A stretch of 23,356 bases of DNA from Burkholderiaceae bacterium. Its GTDB lineage: Bacteria > Pseudomonadota > Gammaproteobacteria > Burkholderiales > Burkholderiaceae. The notes below the pieces were generated by a model. The model worked only from the letters and a program-made list of their open reading frames with translations. It was not told the DNA's origin and did no database searches. Where the stretch lies: contig CANBPJ010000012.1 in the NCBI GenBank assembly GCA_947371415.1, forward strand, positions 1-23,356, written 5' to 3'. Position numbers and translations under genes: made by a program. Below are positions 8,790 through 15,357 of the stretch, one piece after another. The first letter of the stretch is position 1. Each line of letters begins with the position of its first letter.

Positions 8790-9353
8790 TTGGCTTCTAC
8801 ACATGATGTGATCGCAGATGCCTCCGTATGGGTGAGGCGTTTTGCACCATTAATCCCAGTCGAGGGGTCCGTATTGGATTTGGCTTGCGGTGCTGGTAGA
8901 CATTCTGCTTTGTTGGCATCACTGGGCCATACTGTTTCGGCCGTCGATCAGGATATCAATGCCATTCAGGATTTGCACAACCCTAGGATTCAAGCTCAAC
9001 AAGCGAACCTAGAAGGCGCAATTTGGCCACTGGCTGGCCAGATATTTTCAGGGATCGTGGTGACTAACTACCTCTATCGGCCATTTTTAGATCAATTACC
9101 CTTGATGTTGAGTGGGGGAGGCGTCTTCATCTATGAGACCTTTGCCGACGGAAATGCCCAATTTGGAAGGCCATCCAATCCAAATTTTTTACTAAAACCC
9201 GGGGAATTGCTTTCTTTGGCAGCACGTTCGGACCTGAAAGTGGTTGCCTATGAGGATATTTACCTTGATCAACCTAAACCCGCTATGGTTCAGCGGATTT
9301 GTGCTGTAAAAGGGCATCTAAAAGGGTGCATTCCGTTACAATTTGGTGGTTAA
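8790..9353 (+). CDS. Small class I SAM-dependent methyltransferase
   Basis: This is a Rossmann-fold methyltransferase of unknown substrate. Motif I, the SAM-binding loop, is VLDLACGAGRHS (residues 28-39), followed by the acidic ribose-binding position in VSAVDQD. A motif IV-like segment, GIVVTNYLYRPFLDQL, follows. The 187-residue length is short and leaves little room for a substrate domain. The start is TTG, supported by an AAGG ribosome site overlapping the trpS stop and eight bases before it. The next in-frame ATG lies far inside the protein. It is held tightly between trpS and dapA and probably shares their transcript. The TehB/UbiG-like group is the nearest general relation, and I do not assign a function. 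Confidence 0.8.
   Translation: MASTHDVIADASVWVRRFAPLIPVEGSVLDLACGAGRHSALLASLGHTVSAVDQDINAIQDLHNPRIQAQQANLEGAIWPLAGQIFSGIVVTNYLYRPFLDQLPLMLSGGGVFIYETFADGNAQFGRPSNPNFLLKPGELLSLAARSDLKVVAYEDIYLDQPKPAMVQRICAVKGHLKGCIPLQFGG
9337..9342 (+). promoter_or_regulatory. Possible -10 element for dapA
   Basis: TACAAT in the last codons of the methyltransferase gene resembles a sigma-70 -10 box and would start a transcript about 30 bases before the dapA GTG. No convincing -35 lies at 15-19 bases upstream, so support is weak. Confidence 0.2.
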
Positions 9354-9378
9354 CATTCAGATAATTCAGACACATTCA

Positions 9379-10302
9379 GTGACTAATACAACACAATCCC
9401 AAGCTAGTAAAAATCCTATTGCTGGCAGTATGCCCGCCATTGTGACGCCGATGTGCGAGGATGGAAGTTTAGATTTCCCCGCCTTGCGTTCATTGCTGGA
9501 TTGGCATGTCGCCGAGGGTTCGGATGGCATTGTAATTGTCGGTACCAGCGGTGAATCTCCAACAGTTTCCGTTGAAGAGCACTGTGAGTTAATTAAAGTC
9601 ACTGTTGATCATATTGCAGGGCGCATTCCAGTGATAGCTGGAACTGGTGGAAACTCAACAACTGAGGCAATTGAGCTTACTCATTTCGCCAAATCCGTTG
9701 GTGCTGATGCCAGCTTGCAGGTTGTCCCTTATTACAACAAACCTACCCAAGAGGGTATGTTTGCTCACTTTAAAAAAATTGCAGAGTCGGTGGATCTCCC
9801 TGTCATTCTCTACAACGTTCCCGGTAGAACGGTGGCAGACCTTGCTGGTGAGACGACGGTTCGCCTTGCAGCTGTGCCTGGCATTATTGGCATTAAAGAT
9901 GCGACCGGTAGCATTGAGCGTGGTACCTTATTGCTGGCTGATTTGAAGCGAGCTGGGCATCAAGATTTCTCCGTATTTTCTGGTGACGACCTGAGTGCCG
10001 CAATGCTAATGCTCATGGGCGGCAAGGGAAATATTTCCGTTACCGCGAATATCGCACCTCGCCTGATGCATGACTTGTGTTTGGCTGCCATGTCTGATGA
10101 TGTTATCAAGACACGCGCGATTCAGTATCAATTGCTGGCTGTGCATAAAGCCATGTTTACCGAGGCGAATCCGATTCCTGTGAAATGGGCCCTCCATGAA
10201 ATGGGCAAGATCACGACTGGAATTCGTTTGCCTTTAACCCCTTTGAGCGTTGCCTTGCGTGAACCCTTGAAAACTGCGATGAAACAGGCCGGCTTACTAT
10301 GA
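9379..10302 (+). CDS. dapA: 4-hydroxy-tetrahydrodipicolinate synthase
   Basis: This enzyme condenses pyruvate with aspartate semialdehyde, the first committed step to diaminopimelate and lysine. The Schiff-base lysine is K173 in GIKDATG. The catalytic-site residues lie in GTSGES (T56, S57), VVPYYNKPTQEG and LYNVPGRT (Y145, R150). The fold is a TIM barrel, and 307 residues is close to the usual 290-300. The GTG at 9379 is preferred because the conserved core begins soon after and it avoids overlapping the methyltransferase. A longer reading from TTG at 9343 would add 12 residues that look non-conserved. No clear ribosome site precedes either start. It acts downstream of lysC, whose 5' end lies at the far end of this window. 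The stop overlaps the bamC start by four bases. Confidence 0.95.
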   Translation: MTNTTQSQASKNPIAGSMPAIVTPMCEDGSLDFPALRSLLDWHVAEGSDGIVIVGTSGESPTVSVEEHCELIKVTVDHIAGRIPVIAGTGGNSTTEAIELTHFAKSVGADASLQVVPYYNKPTQEGMFAHFKKIAESVDLPVILYNVPGRTVADLAGETTVRLAAVPGIIGIKDATGSIERGTLLLADLKRAGHQDFSVFSGDDLSAAMLMLMGGKGNISVTANIAPRLMHDLCLAAMSDDVIKTRAIQYQLLAVHKAMFTEANPIPVKWALHEMGKITTGIRLPLTPLSVALREPLKTAMKQAGLL

Positions 10303-11450
10303 TGAATTTCATGCAACTTCTGCGTCAGTATTGCGCAACTTTACTCACTCTTTCTGTTGTATGCCTTGGTTTAGTAGCCTGCAAATCGGTCACGACTAAT
10401 GACACCGTTGACTACAAATCTGCTGGTGCTGTTCGTGGGCCTAACTTGTCTTACCCCCCAGACTTAATTACCGCCCAAGCTGATCGCCGTTACATTGTTC
10501 AAGATGGCTCTGCTACGATGTCCGAATACAATGCTGCGGTAAAAAAATCCGTGCAGACACGCAAGAATGTAATGACCGGTATTCCGGGCATGCGTATTGC
10601 TCGTGATGGCGAGCGTCGTTGGTTGGTCATTGAAAAGCCTGCACCAGAGCTGTACCCGCAAATTAAGGATTTTTGGCAAGAAAATGGTTTCTTATTGGTG
10701 ATTGATTCACCATCGACTGGAATCATGGAAACTGATTGGGCCGAGAATCGTGCCAAGATTTCTCAGGACTTCATTCGTTCTACTATTGGTAGCGCTTTGG
10801 ATTCCCTTTACGATACTGGGGAACGAGATAAGTACAAAACACGCCTTGAAGTTAGTAATTCAGGCGAAACTGAGGTTTACATTACTCAGCGTGGCGCCAT
10901 TGAGAAGTGTGTAACTGATTCAACAACAACTGCATGCAACTCCACTATCTGGACTTCTCGTCCTAACGACCCAGAACTAGAGGCGGCTTTCTTGGCCCGT
11001 TTGATGGAGCGCTTAGGGATGACCCAGGAGCAGGCTAAAGCGCAAGTAGCACTACCGCTGGGTCCTAAGACGCCGAAGGCAAAGCTGGTGCAGGAGGGTG
11101 TCAATACTGCTCACATTGAAATGGCAGCAGGCTTTGATCGCGCATGGCGCGACACTGGACTTGCCTTGGATCGCTCTAACTTTACGGTTGAGGATCGCAA
11201 TCGTGCTAACGGTATTTACTATGTTCGTTACGTGAACCCAAAAGATTTGGGCGATACTAAAGGCTTCTTTACCAATCTATTTAGCAGCAAAGACGACTCC
11301 AGCCTGAAGGCGAAGAAATACCTTGTTGTTGTTAAATCGACTGGCGATAACTCTTCGACTGTTTATGTTCAAGATGCAGATGGTAAGCCTGAAAATACGG
11401 CAGCTGGATTGCAGCTCTTAACTCTACTTACAGAACAGATGTTGAGATAA
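10299..11450 (+). CDS. bamC: Outer membrane protein assembly factor BamC (NlpB-type lipoprotein)
   Basis: This is a lipoprotein accessory of the BAM complex, which folds beta-barrel proteins into the outer membrane. A signal peptide with a hydrophobic core (LLTLSVVCLGLVAC) ends in a lipobox with the lipidated C28. After it comes an unstructured stretch (about 30-60) and then BamC-like domains, with RWLVIEKPAPELYPQIKDFW and a later repeat-like domain TAHIEMAAGFDRAWRDTGLAL. The 383-residue length compares with about 344 in E. coli. The ATG overlaps the dapA stop by four bases (ATGA type), which supports translational coupling; the dapA-bamC order also occurs in E. coli. A strong intrinsic terminator follows. 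Confidence 0.9.
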   Translation: MMNFMQLLRQYCATLLTLSVVCLGLVACKSVTTNDTVDYKSAGAVRGPNLSYPPDLITAQADRRYIVQDGSATMSEYNAAVKKSVQTRKNVMTGIPGMRIARDGERRWLVIEKPAPELYPQIKDFWQENGFLLVIDSPSTGIMETDWAENRAKISQDFIRSTIGSALDSLYDTGERDKYKTRLEVSNSGETEVYITQRGAIEKCVTDSTTTACNSTIWTSRPNDPELEAAFLARLMERLGMTQEQAKAQVALPLGPKTPKAKLVQEGVNTAHIEMAAGFDRAWRDTGLALDRSNFTVEDRNRANGIYYVRYVNPKDLGDTKGFFTNLFSSKDDSSLKAKKYLVVVKSTGDNSSTVYVQDADGKPENTAAGLQLLTLLTEQMLR

Positions 11451-11480
11451 GTTATTAAAGATTAGTAATTTCAGTCAATA

Positions 11481-11508
11481 AAAAAGCCGCTTTTCAGCGG
11501 CTTTTTTT
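11481..11508. terminator. Bidirectional rho-independent terminator
   Basis: A six-base-pair stem GCCGCT/AGCGGC (11486-11491 with 11496-11501) closes a four-base loop TTTC. It is flanked by a run of A on one side and seven T on the other. The symmetry lets it end the bamC transcript on the + strand and the small lipoprotein transcript on the - strand, whose stop lies 15 bases away. Confidence 0.9.
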
Positions 11509-11522
11509 CTTCAGGATGAAGA

Positions 11523-11690
11523 TTACTTCTTAGCATCAGCAGCAGGAGCAGCAGGAGCGGCAGCAGCAGGAGCTTCAGCGGCAGGAGCAGCAGCAGCTGG
11601 AGCAGCTTCTACAGGTTTAGCTTCTTCTTTTTTACCGCAAGCTGCCAAAACGATTGCCAACATTGCTACGAGTGCGAGTGACTTCTTCAT
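11523..11690 (-). CDS. Small Ala/Pro-rich lipoprotein
   Basis: This is a 55-residue protein beginning MKKSLALVAMLAIVLAAC. That stretch is a lysine-rich n-region, a hydrophobic core and a lipobox (LAAC) with C18 as the lipid site. The mature part is only about 38 residues: a charged start (GKKEEAKPVE), then Ala/Pro repeats of the AAPA kind, ending ADAKK. Nothing in it suggests an enzyme. A good ribosome site (AAGAGGAA) lies about eight bases before the ATG, and a perfect TATAAT lies further upstream. Short lipoproteins of this composition are familiar in Burkholderiales, so I expect homologues, but no function is known to me. Gene calling with a length cutoff could miss it. It lies downstream of roxA on the same strand and ends at the terminator shared with bamC. 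Confidence 0.85.
   Translation of the reverse strand: MKKSLALVAMLAIVLAACGKKEEAKPVEAAPAAAAPAAEAPAAAAPAAPAADAKK
11532..11606 (-). repeat. GCT/GCC/CCT triplet-rich low-complexity coding repeat
   Basis: About 25 consecutive codons are nearly all GCT, GCC or CCT, encoding the Ala/Pro tail of the small lipoprotein. Repeated GCTGCT blocks with interspersed CCT make in-frame slippage possible, so the tail length may vary between strains. Confidence 0.7.
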
Positions 11691-11719
11691 TTGTAATTTC
11701 CTCTTAAAAAATTATCATT

Positions 11720-11733
11720 AATAACCGGTTATT
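11720..11733. repeat. 14-base perfect palindrome upstream of the small lipoprotein
   Basis: AATAACCGGTTATT is its own reverse complement. It lies about 30 bases before the lipoprotein ATG, downstream of the TATAAT box. A two-fold symmetric site of this size suits a dimeric regulator, but no regulator is seen nearby. It has no loop, so an RNA hairpin is unlikely. Confidence 0.6.
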
Positions 11734-11746
11734 GATACTAGGAATG

Positions 11747-11777
11747 CACAGGGTAAGCCCTTAGGTACTTTCCTGTG
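11747..11777. repeat. Inverted repeat CACAGG...CCTGTG in the leader of the small lipoprotein
   Basis: Six-base arms (11747-11752 and 11772-11777) are separated by 19 bases. The predicted transcript start for the lipoprotein falls in the right arm, so the RNA could form a 5'-end hairpin of about five pairs. A competing short GGG/CCC stem inside could exclude it. Function is unknown. Confidence 0.4.
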
Positions 11778-11780
11778 AAC

Positions 11781-11809
11781 ATTATAGCCATGTCTTTATT
11801 TGCACTTAA
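11781..11809 (-). promoter_or_regulatory. Candidate promoter of the small lipoprotein
   Basis: On the - strand a perfect TATAAT (11786-11781) lies 17 bases after TTAAGT (11809-11804), a half-match to the -35 consensus that overlaps the roxA stop. Initiation would fall near 11774, giving a leader of about 84 bases. Confidence 0.5.
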
Positions 11810-13032
11810 AAAATTAGCCAACCTGCTTCGAAGGCTTCAAAAAGGCTACTCTCTGCAGGCGCCCCACCAAGGTTACCTTGGACTTGTTTCGAGGCTGCAA
11901 GTGAGCGCCACGCCTTTTGAATTGAGGCTGTTTGGCCGCTAGTCATGTCCTCTCCATTGCAGTAAATCGTCTTGCCAAGTGCCAGCAACCTAGTTTGTGG
12001 GTGCGGCCTTAATGCTTGCGTTTTTAGTGAGTCCTTAAATTCTTCAGGCGAATATTCTTGTGTAGGCCCAGCAAAAAACGCTTGAGGTTTAGGTTCACTC
12101 AGATAGGCGGCGATTCCCGGGAGGAAGGTTGCTACCCGATCTAACTTTAAATCCTTTAATTTTTGCGCTACCTGTCGAATGATTTCTTCCGGCAGTTGCT
12201 CGGCTGAACTAGTCGCCGCTTGCTTAGGATCTGCGAAATGTTTTTCCAGTTCCGGAATATCTTCCAGGGATTCAGCCAGGCGCCATAAACCCTCTTGTAG
12301 CAATTCTTTGTAGCTTTGCGCCCTAAACCCTACTGACCAGGTCTGGCAGCCCGCATCCAGTGAAATCCCATCATGGGCGACATGGGGTGGGAGGTACAGC
12401 ATATCGCCTGGCTCTAGGTCCCATTCTTGTTCAGCCTTGAAGTGCTGCAAAATCTTTAAAGGAAGCTCGGTGTTTAAAGTTAAATCTTTTTGTTCGGATA
12501 TGCGCCAACGCCTGCGACCCGACATTTGAATTAAAAAGACATCATAGGAGTCGAAATGGGGTCCAACGCCACCACCGGGACCAGCAATGCTAATCATTAG
12601 ATCATCTAAGCGTGCATCTGGAATAAAGCGAAACCAAGAGAGCACCTTTGCTGCTGCTGGGTGCCTTGCTTCCATTCCTTGCAAAAGTAGCGTCCAGTCT
12701 GGCAAGTCGAGGGCAGGAATGGATGTTTTCTTAAATGGACCATCAGAAAAACTCCAGGGTTTGGCTTTAATTAACCTAGATTCAACTACATCCTTACCCG
12801 CAATCTTGAATAGCTCTTCTGGCGAAATTGCGCTATTTAGGGATTCACCCATTTGTTTTGCAAGCTCAAAAGCAGGGATGGCACCACGAACTAAAAGCGG
12901 CCTCTTATGCCAGTAGGATTTCATGAAACTTTTGGGGCTAATACCCCCAAGAAGTGCCCAGGGGCGTTCTAGAGGAAGGTTTTCAGGTGCCTGCGGTGGA
13001 TCGTAGGGCTTGCTCAAGTAAAATGAGGTCAT
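11806..13032 (-). CDS. roxA: JmjC/cupin ribosomal oxygenase, RoxA (YcfD) type
   Basis: This is a 2-oxoglutarate/Fe(II) oxygenase of the ROX family. In E. coli the homologue YcfD hydroxylates an arginine of ribosomal protein L16. The iron triad is visible: H159 and D161 in GGGVGPHFDSYD, and a later histidine, most likely H220, in LYLPPHVAHDG. The characteristic MSGRRRWRI lies between them and SVGFRA follows. The C-terminal half supplies the dimerisation/winged-helix part expected for this family, and 408 residues is near the usual 370-400. The ATG at 13032 faces slyD across only 26 bases or so. The small lipoprotein follows on the same strand. The substrate is inferred from the family. Confidence 0.88.
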   Translation of the reverse strand: MTSFYLSKPYDPPQAPENLPLERPWALLGGISPKSFMKSYWHKRPLLVRGAIPAFELAKQMGESLNSAISPEELFKIAGKDVVESRLIKAKPWSFSDGPFKKTSIPALDLPDWTLLLQGMEARHPAAAKVLSWFRFIPDARLDDLMISIAGPGGGVGPHFDSYDVFLIQMSGRRRWRISEQKDLTLNTELPLKILQHFKAEQEWDLEPGDMLYLPPHVAHDGISLDAGCQTWSVGFRAQSYKELLQEGLWRLAESLEDIPELEKHFADPKQAATSSAEQLPEEIIRQVAQKLKDLKLDRVATFLPGIAAYLSEPKPQAFFAGPTQEYSPEEFKDSLKTQALRPHPQTRLLALGKTIYCNGEDMTSGQTASIQKAWRSLAASKQVQGNLGGAPAESSLFEAFEAGWLIF

Positions 13033-13076
13033 ATAAGTAAGAAGCTATTTAAAACATCATGTTGAATGAATTACGT

Positions 13077-13670
13077 ATGAAGATCGAAAAAAATACCGTT
13101 GTATCCCTGCGCTACAAATTAACCGATGCGCAAAACAATATTATCGAGGAACCAGATTCTCCGATGGTATACCTGCATGGCGGATATGAGGGTACCTTTC
13201 CTAAGATTGAAAACTTATTGGACGGTCAAGACCTTGGCTATGAGGCGAGCATTCAGCTTGAGCCTAGCGAGGCTTTCGGTGAATACGATCCAGAGCTATT
13301 AAAGATTGAGCCACGTGCACGTTTCCCAGAACCTTTGGAGGTGGGCATGCAGTTTGAGGGTGTGCCTGATGCTGAGGAAGAGGTTAATTCAGATGAGGTA
13401 GATGACGAGCCCTTGATCTACACCGTTACGGATGTAGCCGATAGTCAAGTTGTTTTAGATGGAAATCACCCGCTAGCGGGGATGGCTCTGCGATTCTGGG
13501 TGCAGGTTGAAGATATTCGCGCTGCTACCGATGAAGAGATTGAAAACCGCCACCCTGAAGGTGGTGAAGCATTTGCTTTTGGAATGCCTGACGATGAGTC
13601 AGGCGAGGGCGATGACGAATTTACAGGCGGCATTTCCGATCCTGGCACTTCCTCGCCAACCCTGCATTAA
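13077..13670 (+). CDS. slyD: SlyD-like FKBP-type peptidyl-prolyl isomerase
   Basis: This is a prolyl isomerase/chaperone with the SlyD layout. The FKBP half comes first (KIEKNTVVSLRYKL, LHGGYEGTFPKIENLLDG, EAFGEYDPELL), then the inserted IF chaperone domain (about residues 76-122). The FKBP closing strands DGNHPLAGMALRFWVQV follow (128-144). The His/Cys-rich metal-binding tail of E. coli SlyD is absent. The C-terminus is acidic (GMPDDESGEGDDEF), and a second acidic run (AEEEVNSDEVDDE) sits in the IF domain. So a nickel-delivery role is not supported. The ATG at 13077 matches the family's start; an ATG at 13059 would add MLNELR. Neither has a clear ribosome site. It converges with cysE, one base apart. 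Confidence 0.9.
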   Translation: MKIEKNTVVSLRYKLTDAQNNIIEEPDSPMVYLHGGYEGTFPKIENLLDGQDLGYEASIQLEPSEAFGEYDPELLKIEPRARFPEPLEVGMQFEGVPDAEEEVNSDEVDDEPLIYTVTDVADSQVVLDGNHPLAGMALRFWVQVEDIRAATDEEIENRHPEGGEAFAFGMPDDESGEGDDEFTGGISDPGTSSPTLH

Positions 13671-13671
13671 C

Positions 13672-14439
13672 TCACTCTTTAAGCCATTCCTTTAAGGCGC
13701 CAAGATCTCGCTTCGTATCGCTAGATTCATCACCCTGAGATGTCGGTGTATTGCTGAGTTTTGCAAGCACCTTCTCCAGCGCTGCGATTTTGGCCTCTTG
13801 CTCCAGGGTCGCGTCAATCAAACCCTTTAAGGCCATAGAGACTGGATCGTCTACGTTCGGGGTGACTCCGTAGGCAGAGAAATATTCTTTTGCTTTGCTA
13901 TCTGGTGAGCTGGACTGGGGTAAATCGGGGTGCAAGATGCGCGCAGGTATGCCTACTGCTGTTGCTCCGGCTGGAATTTCCTTGAGTACTACGGCGTTTG
14001 ACCCAACACGTGCACCATCTCCTACAGTAAAGCCTCCAAGGACTTTGGCGCCAGCGCTAATCACAACACCCTTACCTAGGGTGGGGTGACGCTTAACGCC
14101 TTTATATAAAGAGGTGCCGCCTAAGGTAACGCCTTGGTAGATAGTGCAATCATCACCAATTTCAGTGGTCTCACCAATGACGATGCCAAGTCCGTGATCT
14201 AAAAATACCCTGCTGCCGATCTTAGCTCCAGGATGAATTTCAATGCCGGTAATGAAGCGGGCTAGCATCGATAGAAGGCGTGCAATCCACTTCAAGCCTA
14301 AATTCCACAGACCATGAGATGCCCTATGTATCCAAACAGCATGTAAACCCGGATAACAGGTGATGACCTCTAGGCGATTTCTGGCGGCTGGGTCACGAAG
14401 AATGATGGAGTCGACTTGGTCGAAAAGTGAATTAAACAT
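13672..14439 (-). CDS. cysE: Serine O-acetyltransferase
   Basis: This enzyme acetylates L-serine with acetyl-CoA, the entry step of cysteine synthesis. The left-handed beta-helix of hexapeptide repeats covers about residues 65-170. It carries the active-site motifs LDHGLGIVIGET (D81, H82) and VKRHPT (H118). The protein is the shorter type, with only a brief helical N-domain. It also has a C-terminal extension (171-255) containing a likely coiled coil (about 207-230) and ending in KEWLKE. The C-terminal isoleucine that inserts into cysteine synthase in enteric CysE is absent. The ATG at 14439 is used; a TTG one codon upstream is an alternative. No ribosome site is seen, and a -10-like hexamer lies six bases before the ATG. 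The assignment is firm. Confidence 0.93.
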   Translation of the reverse strand: MFNSLFDQVDSIILRDPAARNRLEVITCYPGLHAVWIHRASHGLWNLGLKWIARLLSMLARFITGIEIHPGAKIGSRVFLDHGLGIVIGETTEIGDDCTIYQGVTLGGTSLYKGVKRHPTLGKGVVISAGAKVLGGFTVGDGARVGSNAVVLKEIPAGATAVGIPARILHPDLPQSSSPDSKAKEYFSAYGVTPNVDDPVSMALKGLIDATLEQEAKIAALEKVLAKLSNTPTSQGDESSDTKRDLGALKEWLKE

Positions 14440-14445
14440 CAATCG

Positions 14446-14451
14446 ATTTTA
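14446..14451 (-). promoter_or_regulatory. Candidate -10 element immediately before cysE
   Basis: On the - strand TAAAAT ends exactly six bases before the cysE ATG, so transcription would begin at or next to the start codon. No -35 match lies at the standard distance, since AAATAA occupies that position. Its weight comes from sharing the spacing seen at accA and the PHP gene. Confidence 0.35.
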
Positions 14452-14468
14452 ACGGGTAAAGGCTAGAT

Positions 14469-15227
14469 TTATTTTCTCAAGAGCATCTGCTTGGCAATTC
14501 CGCGCAGCAGATCGATTTCTTCTTTATGGAGGCGAGTCCTTGCAAATAGAGCTTGTAAACGGGGCATGAGCTTCTTGGGGTTGGCGGGGTCAAGGTAGTC
14601 AATTGCCTCAAGCCCTTTGCGCCAGTGCTCGAGCATTGCAGCTACAGCTGCTGGATCAGCATAGTCGACCAGTTCAGAAGTTTCTTGAGCGCCAATCAAT
14701 GTCGTAGATTCAGAATCTTCGCCCAAGGTCTCTCTGAGCGTGAACGCACAAACCATAATCGCTTGTGCGAGGTTTAGGGAGGGGTAGAGGGGGTTTGCAT
14801 CTAGCCACACCCGATGTGTACATAGTGAGAGGTGATGGTTATCTAGGCCAGTTCGCTCCGGCCCAAACAGGAGTGCTACTTGTTGTTTCCCGGCAATCGC
14901 TGCTTTGATCAAGGGTCGCGCATCTTGCCAATTGAGTGCCGGGGGTCCAAATTCACGGTCACGGCTAGTGAGACCTAAAACCAGGGTACAGTCTTGCACG
15001 GCGGATTCGAGAGCGGGAGATTCTTGGCTGCTTTCCAAAATATCAACTGCGCCACTAGCCAGGGCAATAGCCTCTAGGGTACTGGCAACCCCAGGAATCT
15101 TCGGTTGTATCAAGCGCAGATCCCCGAAACCCATGGTTTTGAGGGCACGCGCCGCCGATCCGACATTTCCAGGATGGCTGGTTTCAACCAAAACCCAGCG
15201 CAATAATTGGGCTTGAGCAGTGTTCAT
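14469..15227 (-). CDS. trmJ: tRNA (cytidine/uridine-32-2'-O)-methyltransferase TrmJ-type SPOUT enzyme
   Basis: This is a SpoU/TrmH-superfamily knotted methyltransferase; TrmJ methylates the 2'-O of residue 32 in tRNA anticodon loops. The conserved blocks are present: VLVETSHPGNVGSAARALKT (residues 12-31, motif 1), LLFGPERTGL (119-128, motif 2) and LYPSLNLAQAIMV (147-159, motif 3, SAM-binding knot). The DLRLIQP block follows motif 1. The 252-residue length fits TrmJ (about 246 in E. coli), and the C-terminal helical extension is typical. The ATG at 15227 is the first reasonable start. The gene is divergent from suhB and 29 bases upstream of cysE. Related family members such as LasT are less likely. 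Confidence 0.88.
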   Translation of the reverse strand: MNTAQAQLLRWVLVETSHPGNVGSAARALKTMGFGDLRLIQPKIPGVASTLEAIALASGAVDILESSQESPALESAVQDCTLVLGLTSRDREFGPPALNWQDARPLIKAAIAGKQQVALLFGPERTGLDNHHLSLCTHRVWLDANPLYPSLNLAQAIMVCAFTLRETLGEDSESTTLIGAQETSELVDYADPAAVAAMLEHWRKGLEAIDYLDPANPKKLMPRLQALFARTRLHKEEIDLLRGIAKQMLLRK

Positions 15228-15275
15228 AAAGGCAGGGAATCTCTAGAAGCTTGGGTGTTCAAAGGAGCAATCGTT

Positions 15276-15281
15276 TAGAAT
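15276..15281 (+). promoter_or_regulatory. Candidate -10 element for suhB in the trmJ/suhB divergent region
   Basis: TAGAAT lies in the 130-base gap between trmJ and suhB. It would start a suhB transcript with a leader of about 70 bases. The -35 is poor: TTGGGT at 15251-15256 is 19 bases away. The remainder of the gap shows no other feature I can support, and no clear ribosome site precedes the suhB ATG. Confidence 0.35.
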
Positions 15282-15357
15282 CATTGTGTTAGCTCCTTAT
15301 TGTCCTGCAGTTTGCAATCTGGTGAGCTTGTTCTTATTTAATTTGTCCATCAAAACT

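Noticed and set aside
9647..9946. 99-residue + strand frame inside dapA
   Set aside because: It is a shifted-frame shadow of the conserved dapA core.
11532..11606. Triplet-rich array resembling a CRISPR or tandem repeat
   Set aside because: It encodes the Ala/Pro tail of the small lipoprotein. There are no fixed-length repeats with unique spacers.
15286..15357. Longer suhB starting at GTG 15286, with a hydrophobic N-terminus
   Set aside because: The extra 24 residues do not fit the family. MHPMLNVAVKAARRAG from 15358 matches the expected start and length.
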